Assembly: GCF_012849215.1 (NCBI RefSeq)
Contig: NZ_CP051683.1
Location: 1-64,000 of the forward strand
Origin: Mucilaginibacter robiniae
GTDB lineage: Bacteria; Bacteroidota; Bacteroidia; Sphingobacteriales; Sphingobacteriaceae
Length of the DNA: 64,000 nucleotides
Reading direction: 5' to 3'
Shown: piece after piece, positions 1 to 8,594 of the stretch
Position numbering within the stretch: the first letter of the stretch is position 1
Layout: each line of letters starts with the position of its first letter
Notes under the pieces: generated by a model
Seen by the model: the letters and a program-made list of their open reading frames with translations, nothing else
Told to the model about the DNA's origin: nothing
Database searches by the model: none
Made by a program: the position numbers and the translations under genes

Positions 1-847
1 CGTTGCGGGTAACGGCACCATAACGATTGGCACTGCCATACTGTACTTTGGCAATATCACCAATGACCACCGGGGCATCTTCGCGGTTCTTGACCACGAT
101 ATGTTCAATATCGTCCAGCGTTTTAACCTGGCCCAATCCCCGGATAAAATAAGCGTTGCTGCGCTGCTCGATATAAGAGCCGCCGGTATTCTGGTTGTTC
201 TTTTCCAGTGCCGTATAGATATCGCTGATCGTAATGTTCAGGCTGTTGAGCCTTTCATTGTCAATAGCAATTTCGTACTGCTTAACATAGCCGCCCCAGC
301 CGCTGATCTCGGCAATGCCTGGCGTTCCGGCCAGTTGCCTGCGGACTATCCAGTCCTGCATCGTGCGTAAATCGGTGGCCGAATACTTATGCTCGTAACC
401 TGGCTTGGCATGAATGACATATTGGTAAATCTCACCCAAACCGGTAGTAATAGGTGCCAGCGTAGGTTCCCCGGTATCTTTAGGTATCTGCGCTTCGGCT
501 TCTTTCAGCCCTTCGCTGATCTGCTGACGTGCCCAGTAAATATCAGCATCATCTTCAAACACCACAGTAATGACCGAAAGACCGGAACGGGAAATAGAAC
601 GTTTTTCGATGACTTGCGGTACGTTGGCAATTGCCAGCTCAATAGGCGCGGTAATATACTGCTCCACTTCCTGAGCACCGAGTGTAGGTGCCTGTGTGAT
701 GATTTGCACCTGATTATTAGTAATATCGGGCTGCGCATCGATGGGTAGCCGCGACAGGGAATAAATACCCCCGGCTACCAGTAAGAATATGAATGCTCCC
801 ACCACCAGCTTATTGCTGATGGAAAACGCAATGATCTTATCAAACAT
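1..847 (-). CDS. cusA: CusA/CzcA-family heavy-metal efflux RND pump, N-terminal part (runs off the left edge)
   Basis: This is the inner-membrane pump of a tripartite CusABC/CzcCBA-type exporter, which moves copper/silver or divalent cations out of the periplasm by proton antiport. The first 282 codons are in the window. The start MFDKIIAFSISNKLVVGAF matches the usual RND beginning, with the first membrane segment at residues 12-30. The RLPIDAQPDITNNQVQI segment and the following porter-domain residues (RSISRSGLSVITVVFEDDAD) are typical of the heavy-metal branch. The gene is read toward position 1, so the adaptor and outer-membrane genes should lie beyond the edge. It follows the DUF6660 gene with a 94-bp gap, probably in one operon. 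Substrate cannot be fixed from this part; the copper genes at the other end of the window favour Cu/Ag. Confidence 0.93.
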   Translation of the reverse strand, partial: MFDKIIAFSISNKLVVGAFIFLLVAGGIYSLSRLPIDAQPDITNNQVQIITQAPTLGAQEVEQYITAPIELAIANVPQVIEKRSISRSGLSVITVVFEDDADIYWARQQISEGLKEAEAQIPKDTGEPTLAPITTGLGEIYQYVIHAKPGYEHKYSATDLRTMQDWIVRRQLAGTPGIAEISGWGGYVKQYEIAIDNERLNSLNITISDIYTALEKNNQNTGGSYIEQRSNAYFIRGLGQVKTLDDIEHIVVKNREDAPVVIGDIAKVQYGSANRYGAVTRN

Positions 848-941
848 AAAATAGTAAGATTAATACGGAATACTTCATTGCAGATAAGGCATAGGCATAG
901 CTATCCTTTAGGCAATGATTGAATCAAAAAAAGTAAGCGTA

Positions 942-1262
942 TTAACCGAGCCGGGGCGGTTGCCAGATAGAAATGCTTTGCTCCCGGACGGCAGGAACAG
1001 GCGCTTCCGCGTAAGAGCGGGAAATTGGCTGAATGAATATCGTCGTCTTAGAAAGCTGCGGGGTAAGAGTTCTTACCGTAGAGCAGCAGGCACATGTGCA
1101 AAATGGCGGGCAGGTTTCTTGCCCTGCTTTTTCATTTGCGGTATGACTCTTCCCGATAGAAGGATAAGACCTGGCAACATCCGCAAAATCATCACTGTCC
1201 CTGCAAGGCAGTACGGCCAGGATGGTCATATAGAGGCTGAATATGAGTGCCAGATACTTCAT
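942..1262 (-). CDS. DUF6660-like small secreted Cys-rich protein of metal-resistance operons
   Basis: A 106-residue protein with an N-terminal signal/membrane segment (MKYLALIFSLYMTILAVLPC) and a compact cysteine cluster near residue 50 (CPPFCTCACC). Small proteins of this shape commonly precede CusA/CzcA efflux genes in Bacteroidota and are grouped as DUF6660. The cluster could bind a soft metal in the periplasm or act as a sensor or chaperone; that is inference. It is the first gene of the leftward operon with the efflux pump. A plus-strand frame over the same bases is a shadow. Confidence 0.7.
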   Translation of the reverse strand: MKYLALIFSLYMTILAVLPCRDSDDFADVARSYPSIGKSHTANEKAGQETCPPFCTCACCSTVRTLTPQLSKTTIFIQPISRSYAEAPVPAVREQSISIWQPPRLG

Positions 1263-1519
1263 TCAGTAGCAAAAGTATAATTTATTGGAAATGAGCAAAG
1301 CTAAAAACGAAATTTTTACATACGGGATATAATTAATTAGACTTTGAAAGCAAATAATCTGCTTCAGATATAGCACTTCATAGAAAGTTAATAAAGCAAT
1401 GCCTACTGACATTAATAAATGATAAATAATTTAAAATCGTTCCTATTTTTGTATTAAGACAGGATTAGGATCTGGACCGCTTATAGCAGGACATAAGTCT
1501 CGACAGTCTTACTATTTAA

Positions 1520-1852
1520 ATGAAGCGATTAATAAAGTTTCTATCTGCACTTTCCGTTCAACAACCTCATCAAAAAACCATTGACTATAAGCCTAGCTCA
1601 AATAAAGTACTCAAAAAAGATTTTAATATTGGAGACAAGGTCAAAAAGCAAGTATTTATAGGATACATGCTTCCAGGTAAGCCAAGAGAGCAATATGAAG
1701 ATTACATTTATGGCGAAATCATTTTTATTGAAAATGGTTATGCATCCGTTCGCTTTAAAAATCCCAGAGTAACGGAAAGAGAAATGTTTTCTAATCTGAT
1801 CTTAGTTTCTGAGGAGGAATGGAAATATATGGCAAGGTCCGGCGCATGGTAA
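1520..1852 (+). CDS. Hypothetical 110-residue protein
   Basis: Not recognised. The protein is soluble and basic at its N-terminus (MKRLIKFLSAL) and then has a compact beta-rich stretch (FNIGDKVKKQVFIGYMLPG, YIYGEIIFIENGYASVRFKNP) that reads like a small SH3-like/KOW-like barrel. It stands alone on the plus strand between two leftward genes. A TAnnTTTG-like promoter box (TATTTTTG) lies at 1444-1451, about 70 bp upstream, without a clear -33 element. It faces the DUF3800 gene tail to tail, 19 bp away. Confidence 0.6.
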   Translation: MKRLIKFLSALSVQQPHQKTIDYKPSSNKVLKKDFNIGDKVKKQVFIGYMLPGKPREQYEDYIYGEIIFIENGYASVRFKNPRVTEREMFSNLILVSEEEWKYMARSGAW

Positions 1853-1871
1853 ACTACTTTTCTTGCCTGCT

Positions 1872-3017
1872 TCAGACCAATAACTCTCTTAAGCCTTTAA
1901 ATTCGTCCTTATCCAGGATATCAACGTCGTTCAAGGTAGCCAGTTTGATCTTATCCCGGAATACCGCAATACGGTGCAGCATCGGCATAATAACACTATT
2001 GCCATGACTTACAAACTTATATAAGTCCTGCATAGACGCCGGTAGCTTATAGCCTTTGTGTTCTCCTGCACTGCTGCTCACTACCAGTACACCTGCATCC
2101 CGGATTTTACCGATCACCTTGGTGCGAAAATTATGTTCAGATAACACTTCCTCCCGGCCAACCTGCAGATGCTGAATGAGCTGTTTGGTCGGAATGTACT
2201 TTTTGGTACCATAGGTATTAAAGTATAACAGAATGAGCTTGACACAATTTATCTGATCGGCATCATCCTGGTTAATGACTTTTTTGTTATCAATAAAGTG
2301 AATGGCGCTGTTGACACCGATTTGCGCAATATCTTCATGAAAGCCGGTTTCCGGCTCCTCCCCTACCTGCAGCAAGTGCTGCTTGTCATAGGGGAAGAAA
2401 TTCAGACTGGTGATTTTAGGCTCTAGTACCTGTAAGAACTGCTGACTTTCCGGGCTGATCTTCGCTTCATCAAAGCAGCGCCCTAAGGTTCCGGCAATAA
2501 AATCAGCTAACTGGATCATCACGCTTTCCGCACTACCGGAGAATTGAAAGTCGCTACCGGAAAACAAGTTGGGCTGGTGATATCGCTGTACATAGCTTTT
2601 AAACTGACGCATAAAGTCATTATCCCCATGCTCGTCTACCACCAGGTCAAGCTCTGGAAAGGTCTTGAAAAGCTCTTTATAAACCAAACCGTTCAAGAAC
2701 TTGTAAAAAGAGGGCTTGTACTTAAATCCTTCACCTACCAATTTGCGCTTGTTAACGACTACGGCATAAATAGAAAAATCAGCTTGTACCAGCTCCTGCA
2801 GAATCTTTAATCTCCGGTGATGCTGATCGCCTACCTTGCGGGACTTGATCTCACCGGTCTGGAAATGGCGTTTGCGGATATCCTCGATGTACTGCTCGGT
2901 TTCGGCCAGCTTGTCTTTTTTCAAGATAACGCTAGCCACAATGAAATGGGTACCTTGGGTCGAAAACTCAAAAGAGTTGTTACCGTATTCATCCGCAAAT
3001 GCTATTATGTTCTTCAT
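1872..3017 (-). CDS. DUF3800 domain protein
   Basis: A 381-residue protein starting MKNIIAFADEYGNNSFE. The early acidic motif (ADEYG) and the later QLADFIAGTLGRCF segment are the two signatures of DUF3800, a predicted RNase H-fold nuclease-like family often found near mobile elements and defence genes. The rest (about residues 240-380) looks like a winged-helix region (PTKQLIQHLQVGREEVLSEHNFRTKVIGKIRDAG). I chose the ATG at 3015-3017 because the family begins right at the DE motif; an in-frame upstream start would add nine atypical residues. It is a single-gene unit. The function is not established; a defence or phage-related role is only inference. Confidence 0.75.
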   Translation of the reverse strand: MKNIIAFADEYGNNSFEFSTQGTHFIVASVILKKDKLAETEQYIEDIRKRHFQTGEIKSRKVGDQHHRRLKILQELVQADFSIYAVVVNKRKLVGEGFKYKPSFYKFLNGLVYKELFKTFPELDLVVDEHGDNDFMRQFKSYVQRYHQPNLFSGSDFQFSGSAESVMIQLADFIAGTLGRCFDEAKISPESQQFLQVLEPKITSLNFFPYDKQHLLQVGEEPETGFHEDIAQIGVNSAIHFIDNKKVINQDDADQINCVKLILLYFNTYGTKKYIPTKQLIQHLQVGREEVLSEHNFRTKVIGKIRDAGVLVVSSSAGEHKGYKLPASMQDLYKFVSHGNSVIMPMLHRIAVFRDKIKLATLNDVDILDKDEFKGLRELLV

Positions 3018-3168
3018 AAATTCAGTGACACACCGTCTCTGCACATAAAGATACTACTAATAGATCAGATTGACTTGAAAGAAACTACGCACCAATTACT
3101 TTTAAGTGATAGCATTCAAGTTAATTGATATAAATATCTAAAGATACCTTTATATCTAAAGGAACTTG

Positions 3169-4107
3169 CTATCTTTTTTGATTACAAACGTTAGCCTTTT
3201 CAGCTAATAGATAATCGTTAAGGTCACTCAAACCTTTGCTTCTGTAGAAATCGCTTCGATCTTGAGCATCTGAAATTAACGCTATTCCTTTTGTTGTTGC
3301 CTGTATCCCTCCTACCCCGTTATCAAAATATAAATGGACAGGTAAACCTTTTTGCTTTGCATCTTCCCCCACCCGGGCACAAAGTGTTTTAGTCAAATTA
3401 CCTGTTCCATTCAAAATGATGGCATTGAAGCTTTCATTAGCATGTAAATGCCTGTAACTGGCAAAGTCCATACTTCCTTCAAATAGCTTAATACTTTGTG
3501 GCCTGTTACCTATTGAAAAAGCTGATATCCCTCCACCATTCAGATTGCCTTTGTAAACTTTTGATCTGACAGCATAACCGTTATTCGCATTTGGAAAGCC
3601 AATTGCAAAAAACCTGTCCTGCCCGTTTTTCCAATGTACTTCCTTAGCAACATCAAGAATATCTGCCAATACTAAACCCCGGGAACATAAATAATTAAGT
3701 AAAGCCGGATGTTGTACCTTATCCAGTACCTTAAATATTTCAATATCATATTCTGTATCTCCATTCTGCTTATAAAAAGCTCGGTAGCCGTTTGCAACGA
3801 TATCAGAACGGTTCGATAGGCGCTGTATGGCCTCTGCAAACGTTTTCTGTTCAAATAGCTGTACAGCTTTGATGATATCTCCCCCTTCACCTTTAGCATG
3901 GTCATACCAAAGGTTGGCCTGATCTTTAACACTTATAGAGCCTGTTTTTTGGTGATCAAAGCCGAAAAAGAACTCCTTTCCTTTTTTTCCATCATACCGT
4001 ATAGCACCGATGCTTTCAAGTTTAAAAAAGTAATCAAGTAGTGCTACCTCTGATTTAATACGTGTTGCCTCCGCAATTAATGCGGAATAGTTGTTATTAA
4101 ACTTCAT
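3169..4107 (-). CDS. Toprim-domain DNA primase of mobile elements (TraP/CHC2 type)
   Basis: A 312-residue protein. The N-terminal part carries a degenerate CHC2-like region (KGKEFFFGFD, LWYDHAKGEGGDIIKAVQ). The C-terminal half holds a Toprim fold: motif 1 around IKLFEGSMDFASY, then ILNGTGNL, then HLYFDNGVGG as the acidic metal site. Such proteins prime the transferred strand after conjugation. It is the distal gene of a leftward series. A start at 4177-4179 is possible but lies in the T-tail of the terminator just upstream, so the ATG at 4105-4107 (MKFNNNYSALIAEA) is preferred. The zinc ligands are not obvious, so the CHC2 assignment is weaker than the Toprim one. Confidence 0.75.
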   Translation of the reverse strand: MKFNNNYSALIAEATRIKSEVALLDYFFKLESIGAIRYDGKKGKEFFFGFDHQKTGSISVKDQANLWYDHAKGEGGDIIKAVQLFEQKTFAEAIQRLSNRSDIVANGYRAFYKQNGDTEYDIEIFKVLDKVQHPALLNYLCSRGLVLADILDVAKEVHWKNGQDRFFAIGFPNANNGYAVRSKVYKGNLNGGGISAFSIGNRPQSIKLFEGSMDFASYRHLHANESFNAIILNGTGNLTKTLCARVGEDAKQKGLPVHLYFDNGVGGIQATTKGIALISDAQDRSDFYRSKGLSDLNDYLLAEKANVCNQKR

Positions 4108-4179
4108 GTTATCTGATTTTGGGATTGAATAATCTTTAGAGTATTCCTTTATGCGCGGTACATATAAACTGTAAGGCAT

Positions 4180-4204
4180 AAAAAAAGCCGACTGATAGTC
4201 GGCT
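4180..4204 (-). terminator. Rho-independent terminator before the primase gene
   Basis: A perfect 8-bp stem (AGCCGACT / AGTCGGCT at 4186-4193 and 4197-4204) with a 3-nt loop is followed on the minus strand by a run of seven Ts. It ends transcripts of the small genes at 4248-5925 or attenuates entry into the primase gene. Confidence 0.8.
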
Positions 4205-4247
4205 CAATAATTTCTAAAATGGAAGATTACAGCAAAAAGAAAATAGG

Positions 4248-4466
4248 CTATTCAGGCTCAGCCGGTAAATAGTTTAATTTTGAAATTTCCATAAGCGTTT
4301 CCCCCACCTGTGCATTTGTTACATACTTAAGTACAAGTAAGTGCATAAGTGTCATGTTCGCATCCTGGGAACCTTCTTCATAATGGTTTCTTAGTTCCTG
4401 TGATACTTGTGCAATCTGCTCTTTAAGAGCATCGCCTGTTGGCAGAAGGTTTTCCATTTCTTCCAT
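4248..4466 (-). CDS. Hypothetical 72-residue acidic protein
   Basis: Not recognised. The protein is small, acidic and probably all-helical (MEEMENLLPTGDALKEQIAQVSQELRNHYEEGS), with no signal peptide or cysteine pair. It lies 26 bp after the next upstream gene and 44 bp before a terminator, as the last gene of a run of small plasmid genes. Confidence 0.55.
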   Translation of the reverse strand: MEEMENLLPTGDALKEQIAQVSQELRNHYEEGSQDANMTLMHLLVLKYVTNAQVGETLMEISKLNYLPAEPE

Positions 4467-4492
4467 AATTTATTATAGGTGAAAACAGGTAT

Positions 4493-4798
4493 TTATTTAG
4501 CCATGAAATCCTTGTAATCAAAAAGCTCCGTATGAAAAGACCTTTCTATATTTCGCTTGATAACATTTTGTTCACCGAATACAATAGCTACATCATGCCC
4601 TGCGATTGCTATTTGGATAAGAACCTTTTCTTCCAAAGCTTGGTTTACCTTTAACTGGGTAAGCGGACTATCAAGCCTAAAATTTTCATCATTGAAAAAG
4701 CTGGCTAACCAAGTATATACTTCGACCTCATTCTTACATACTACAGGGTTGATAAGAACCTCTGGACGGTCTGTTTTAATAAAGCCAACTATCAACAT
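4493..4798 (-). CDS. Hypothetical 101-residue protein
   Basis: Not recognised. The preferred start is the ATG at 4796-4798 (MLIVGFIKTDRPEVLINPVV), 2 bp after the stop of the upstream gene, which is typical operon spacing. A longer in-frame version would overlap that gene by 79 bp. The predicted fold is mixed alpha/beta with no signal peptide. It is probably co-expressed with its neighbours at 4801-5025 and 5047-5634. Confidence 0.55.
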   Translation of the reverse strand: MLIVGFIKTDRPEVLINPVVCKNEVEVYTWLASFFNDENFRLDSPLTQLKVNQALEEKVLIQIAIAGHDVAIVFGEQNVIKRNIERSFHTELFDYKDFMAK

Positions 4799-4800
4799 GC

Positions 4801-5025
4801 TCAAAATCTTAAATAAAGCCCTTCTTTTTCCAAAGCCTCTGCAAGCTTGGTAACAGTTACTAAACCCATCATCGGCCATTTTAACATTTGCCGAACAGTA
4901 AACAGCTTTAGAAAATCCTCGGCAGTTATAGTATGGTAATCATGTACCCACCGTTTCAAAAATCTAATTACCTCCCATTCCAAGCCGTACTTTTCTTCCA
5001 ACAAATACTTAAGCTGCTTGTCCAT
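4801..5025 (-). CDS. Hypothetical 74-residue protein
   Basis: Not recognised. The sequence is helical (MDKQLKYLLEEKYGLEWEVI, then AEDFLKLFTVRQMLKWPMMG) without cysteines. It sits 21 bp after the gene ending at 5047 and directly before the gene starting at 4798, so it belongs to the same small-gene run. Confidence 0.5.
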   Translation of the reverse strand: MDKQLKYLLEEKYGLEWEVIRFLKRWVHDYHTITAEDFLKLFTVRQMLKWPMMGLVTVTKLAEALEKEGLYLRF

Positions 5026-5046
5026 TGTTCCCGGTTAAATTGATTC

Positions 5047-5634
5047 CTATTGTGCTGCTATTTCAGGCTCCCTTACTTCCTCAACAATGAAACTTGGCAT
5101 TCCATGTTTTTCATAAAGGCTTTTAAGCTGCGGATTGAAGCTATACATTTGATCAGGTAAATGACCGTTCCAAATCTTCAAGGTGCTACTTAAAAAGTTG
5201 TTAAGTTTTTTATGGTAAACCGTAAAAATGGAATAATCTAACTCGATACCGAAATTGTCCGCTATTCCCGTTTCCCAAACTATCCCCTCGTATGGCCGAT
5301 AAAAGTCTTTAACTGAACCAAGGCAAACATCTCGTTCATACAGCGTTTCGTCGCCTGGGCTTCCCTCCATGCAAACCATAAAGCCGGATGTTACGATTCT
5401 ATCTGAACTCGTTAAACCAAAGCTAACCTTTACAACATAAGCGAACTCGTAGTAAGAAGATAGAACTTCAATTTTTCGGTAAGTGATTGTACTGGTTAAA
5501 GAAGGTCGCTCTGCATATAAGCAATGTGCTAACCTATCTAAGTTTGCATCATCATAAACGAAGTTTACCAAGGCAATAATTTCTTGATTTGACAAGCTAA
5601 AAATATCCCGGCAGTAATACTTAGTTGTTTCCAT
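5047..5634 (-). CDS. Hypothetical 195-residue protein
   Basis: Not recognised. A soluble mixed alpha/beta protein starting METTKYYCRDIFSLSNQEII, rich in Tyr and Phe, without a signal peptide or a catalytic motif that I can name. Genes of this kind fill the non-transfer parts of Bacteroidota plasmids. It is the largest of the small genes on this strand between 4.2 and 5.9 kb. Confidence 0.55.
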   Translation of the reverse strand: METTKYYCRDIFSLSNQEIIALVNFVYDDANLDRLAHCLYAERPSLTSTITYRKIEVLSSYYEFAYVVKVSFGLTSSDRIVTSGFMVCMEGSPGDETLYERDVCLGSVKDFYRPYEGIVWETGIADNFGIELDYSIFTVYHKKLNNFLSSTLKIWNGHLPDQMYSFNPQLKSLYEKHGMPSFIVEEVREPEIAAQ

Positions 5635-5661
5635 AACTTCTAACTTAGTTATTACAATCTA

Positions 5662-5925
5662 TTAGTGTTGTAAGATGGCCTGATACTCATTATATAAGTC
5701 TTCACCCATTAGTTTAATTACAAATGCCTCTAAACCCAAATCATTCTTTTCGTTAACATATCTGCTAAAAGAAAGTATCCCTTTACTTGCTTCAAAACCC
5801 TTTTGACGCATATCTTTACTTATTTTTTCAGGTAGCTCCTCCAACCATTCTTGAAAATCTTGTTCTGTGGGCTCATGGCTAATTGCCTGAGCATGGTAAC
5901 GGTAAGTTGCATTTCCATAATTAAA
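5662..5925 (-). pseudogene. Small gene with coding-like frame but no normal start codon
   Basis: From 5925 down to 5662 one frame is open for 87 residues and reads like a real small protein (YRYHAQAISHEPTEQDFQEW, then LEELPEKISKDMRQKGFEA). It contains no ATG or GTG at its 5' end; the only conventional start is a TTG at 5842-5844, in the middle of the good-looking sequence. A TGA lies at 5926-5928, and upstream of it the same frame stays coding-like (NQQQESLIANCPQEQKRYHEL). Either the gene uses a non-standard start or it has lost its 5' end. The family is unknown. Confidence 0.45.
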
Positions 5926-6067
5926 TCACAATTCATGGTAACGTTTCTGCTCTTGGGGGCAATTGGCTATTAAACTTTCCTGTTGTTGATTGCAAGATTC
6001 CAATGGGTGCTTTACCTAAATCATTACTTATTCTCAATTGAAAGGATTTAAAAATATATTGGCTTAA

Positions 6068-6212
6068 CCTTTATATAAAGATACAATGATATCTTTATAC
6101 TTTGATATCTCGTCTTGAAAATTTTTCTGTTTATCCGTTTTTTGTTGTTTAATAGGCGATTTGATATATTTATATCATTATGTATTGATATCTCGATATA
6201 AAGATATCTGAA
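6068..6212. repeat. GATATC-rich intergenic cluster
   Basis: Many copies of GATATC and ATATC joined by TTTATA-like spacers form overlapping dyads before the 5662-5925 frame and behind fic. Similar clusters occur at about 3128-3162, 7957-8004, 8290-8325, 8595-8722, 9176-9232, 11085-11115, 20520-20545 and 45259-45311, mostly upstream of genes. They look like promoter-embedded operators or partition sites. Confidence 0.5.
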
Positions 6213-6216
6213 AAAC

Positions 6217-7014
6217 TTAAAATAGTAACGTAAATCCTCTATTTCGCTTGGGTTTTTCTAATTCCTCTAATTTTTTAATTTCCTCTTTGAGCATATTGCC
6301 ATACTCATTTCTCATAAACTCGCGGAATATTTTGATATCGTCTTTCTCTCGGGTATCAATTAAAGCTTGGATATAATCAGCTTTGGATTCATTATAAACG
6401 ATAGCTAAAGGCAATTTATAAAATGCCTGTATGTAGTTCATCAGCAAACGTGAAGTTCTTCCGTTTCCATCATAGAAAGGATGAATGCTTACTAAGTTAT
6501 AATGAGCATCAAAAGCAAGGTTTATCTTTTCTTCCTCTTTCAATGGTTTCTGCATAAGTTCGTTAATCTTTGCTACCATTGCTTTGGTAAGTGGCTCTAC
6601 CTTATCATAATTAGGAAAGTAAGTTGAGCCTGCCGAAACATTACCTTTTCTGAACGCCCCTGTTCTCGAGTCGATGGTTCCAAAAACAGTATTGTAAATC
6701 TTACCAGTACTTCTAATTACCAATGAATTAATTTCCTGAATTAAAGGTACAGAAACAGCCCTTTTCTTATTGGCCTGTTCCATCGTATAAAGTAATGCAG
6801 CATAATGATCTGTTACCATCAGGCTATCATTCATAGGCTTACCCTTTGGGGTTAAACCTTCTTCAATCAGAACCTGCGCTTCAACTTCGGTTAAAGTTGA
6901 ACCTTCAATTGCTGTCGAATGATGAACAATAGATATTAAGTTGAATTTCTCATGATCGAGAATATCAGCTATACCTAATGCTTTGTACCTTTCAATTAGC
7001 TTAACTATATCCAT
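6217..7014 (-). CDS. Fic-domain protein (AMPylase fold), class II
   Basis: A 265-residue Fic protein. The catalytic loop HPFYDGNGRTSR (about residue 178) matches HxFx(D/E)GNGRxxR, with the histidine that activates the target hydroxyl for nucleotide transfer. Near the N-terminus HSTAIEGSTLT matches the inhibitory motif (S/T)xxxE(G/N), so this is a self-inhibited class II enzyme with the inhibitory helix in the same chain. The ATG overlaps the stop of the upstream lipoprotein gene (TAATG), which suggests coupled translation. Function on the plasmid is open: stability, regulation of host proteins, or defence. Confidence 0.88.
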   Translation of the reverse strand: MDIVKLIERYKALGIADILDHEKFNLISIVHHSTAIEGSTLTEVEAQVLIEEGLTPKGKPMNDSLMVTDHYAALLYTMEQANKKRAVSVPLIQEINSLVIRSTGKIYNTVFGTIDSRTGAFRKGNVSAGSTYFPNYDKVEPLTKAMVAKINELMQKPLKEEEKINLAFDAHYNLVSIHPFYDGNGRTSRLLMNYIQAFYKLPLAIVYNESKADYIQALIDTREKDDIKIFREFMRNEYGNMLKEEIKKLEELEKPKRNRGFTLLF

Positions 7015-7256
7015 TACTGTATTTTTTTCTTCTTCTTAAGAATATTGTTCATGATCTCCATATCCCTATCTTCTTCTGATTGCTTCTTTTTCGTGGCTTG
7101 GGCTGCAACAGTATCCTTTTTAACAGTATCTGTTTGTTTGATAGTATCAACAGTACTAACGGTATCAGATGTTTTGGCCTCTCCTGTTTTTTGGTTATTT
7201 GAGCAAGAAGCTAAAATCACTAATCCTGATAACAAAGCAATTATTGATGTTTTCAT
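7014..7256 (-). CDS. Small putative lipoprotein
   Basis: An 80-residue protein with a lipoprotein signal peptide (MKTSIIALLSGLVILASCSN, lipobox LASC with Cys18), then a Thr/Asp/Lys-rich linker with repeated TDTV-like words and a highly charged C-terminus ending in Lys-Ile-Gln. No folded domain is evident. It overlaps the fic start by one base. Similar short low-complexity lipoproteins are common in Bacteroidota; the role is unknown. Confidence 0.65.
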   Translation of the reverse strand: MKTSIIALLSGLVILASCSNNQKTGEAKTSDTVSTVDTIKQTDTVKKDTVAAQATKKKQSEEDRDMEIMNNILKKKKKIQ

Positions 7257-7360
7257 AAGATAAATATAAGTATTTAATCAAAGGTATCTATTTATATCCC
7301 AGCAGGCAAAATGACTCCCAAACAGAAAGCCAATCATATAGGGGCATAGAGAAATATTTT

Positions 7361-7553
7361 GCTATCAAAAAAATCGGGCTTGGGCAACTCTAGGAAAAAG
7401 TTTTGCTATCAAAGAACAAAGATGATCTGGCGACCGGTGTTTAAAGTTGCTATCATATTGAGGCGATGCGCCTAACAGTATAATTTTTTTTTGCTATCAC
7501 TTATTCGCTTGGCCTGTCCTGATCTGCAGATGCTCTGGCTTCAATCTGATAGC
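7361..7553 (+). repeat. 44-bp-phased GCTATCA array, 4 units plus terminal inverted module
   Basis: GCTATCA starts at 7361, 7405, 7449 and 7493, exactly 44 bp apart each time. The last unit ends in the inverted heptamer TGATAGC at 7547-7553. Between the heptamers the sequence differs but has a GC-rich centre and AT-rich flanks. The array fills the middle of the 457-bp gap between 7256 and 7714; nothing else recognisable is in this gap. Confidence 0.85.
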
Positions 7554-7713
7554 ATTATCGCTTACAAGCTGTTCTCTGTAGAAGCAGGTTGAATGACTGT
7601 TTAGATAAGCTTTAATAACTCTAACGTCGAAGTAATTTGGATACCTCTTAATTACAATGGCAGTTTAATAGAAAAATGTATCAAAGTAAGGGGTTTTAAA
7701 TTCCCTGATATCT

Positions 7714-7938
7714 TTACTGGGCTGTTGGTTGACTGACTGGATAGCATGTACCGTTTATTATGTCCGTTATCTCTACTTTAGATTCACTGCCTTTGATGAT
7801 AAATGCCGAAAGAATGCGAAAGGGGGTAGCAGGGTTTAACTCTTTTTTCAATAAATCCAATGCTCCAAATATATTGTCGCTCTCCTTCTGATAAATACCT
7901 AAATGCTCTATATTTATCTCGTATTTTCCTACGTCCAT
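7714..7938 (-). CDS. Hypothetical 74-residue protein
   Basis: Not recognised. A small soluble protein (MDVGKYEINIEHLGIYQKES) without signal peptide or metal motif. It is the downstream member of a pair with the membrane protein at 7999-8265, separated by a GATATC-rich stretch. Translation from the first ATG is plausible. Confidence 0.5.
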   Translation of the reverse strand: MDVGKYEINIEHLGIYQKESDNIFGALDLLKKELNPATPFRILSAFIIKGSESKVEITDIINGTCYPVSQPTAQ

Positions 7939-7998
7939 AGCTGTATAATTATTCTCTTTAAGATATATTTATATTTTGATATCTTTATATCTTGATAT

Positions 7999-8265
7999 TT
8001 ATATATCATCTATTAAGTCTTTTATATCCTGGCACTCTCTTGAATTTTCAAACTTCGTTTTAGGCATGACAGCCAACAGAAATACAGTAGCCACAAACGT
8101 GAGGCAGAACAGTATAAAGTCAATGAGTATGTAGTTTTGCTTCAATCGGGCAAAAAGACAAAGGGTAATAAATGCGTTCCAAATAACCCATTTCCAACGG
8201 TCGAAATAAAACTTCTTTTTTTCTTTAATGTAAAGTGGATGATTTTGATACTTGTTCATTTCCAT
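7999..8265 (-). CDS. Small two-helix membrane protein
   Basis: An 88-residue protein. After a basic, aromatic N-terminus (YIKEKKKFYFDRWKW) there are two hydrophobic segments at about residues 28-42 and 48-66, followed by a charged tail. Such proteins on plasmids can be exclusion factors or small toxins, but nothing in the sequence decides this. It is flanked by GATATC clusters on both sides. Confidence 0.6.
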   Translation of the reverse strand: MEMNKYQNHPLYIKEKKKFYFDRWKWVIWNAFITLCLFARLKQNYILIDFILFCLTFVATVFLLAVMPKTKFENSRECQDIKDLIDDI

Positions 8266-8317
8266 TTATGTTCTGTTTAAATTGTTAATGATACCTTGAT
8301 ATCATTAAATCAAGATA

Positions 8318-8572
8318 TCAGGTTTTATTAGTTAATTTGCCTAAATGGGATAGGCCACTTAATAAGTTTAAACTTGCTGATCGGTAGTCGCTTACTTCCT
8401 GCTGTAATTTTCTTTTATCATTCTTCAACTCGGCTAATTCCTTTTCCAGTTGAAGGCATTTTTGAGCAGTGAAGATTAATGCTTTGGTTCCAGTAGAAAT
8501 GTTATACTTCTTTTTAACTTCTTCGATTAAATTATCTTCGCTTTCGTCGGTTCTAACTGTTAATACGCCCAT
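8318..8572 (-). CDS. Probable RHH-type regulator with C-terminal coiled coil
   Basis: Using the ATG at 8570-8572 the product is 84 residues (MGVLTVRTDESEDNLIEEVK). A short N-terminal strand and two helices resemble a ribbon-helix-helix DNA-binding unit. A coiled coil follows at about residues 40-65 (QKCLQLEKELAELKNDKRKL). It is divergent from the small membrane protein gene at 8746 across a GATATC-rich promoter region, and it lies near the origin, so plasmid regulation or copy control is plausible but unproven. An upstream in-frame start at 8629 would translate the repeat region and is rejected. Confidence 0.6.
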   Translation of the reverse strand: MGVLTVRTDESEDNLIEEVKKKYNISTGTKALIFTAQKCLQLEKELAELKNDKRKLQQEVSDYRSASLNLLSGLSHLGKLTNKT

Positions 8573-8594
8573 GACAATTAAATTTGATGATTTA

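Noticed and set aside
3107..3113. Single TGATAGC near 3.1 kb as another array
   Set aside because: No second heptamer at 44 bp and no terminal-module words; probably chance.
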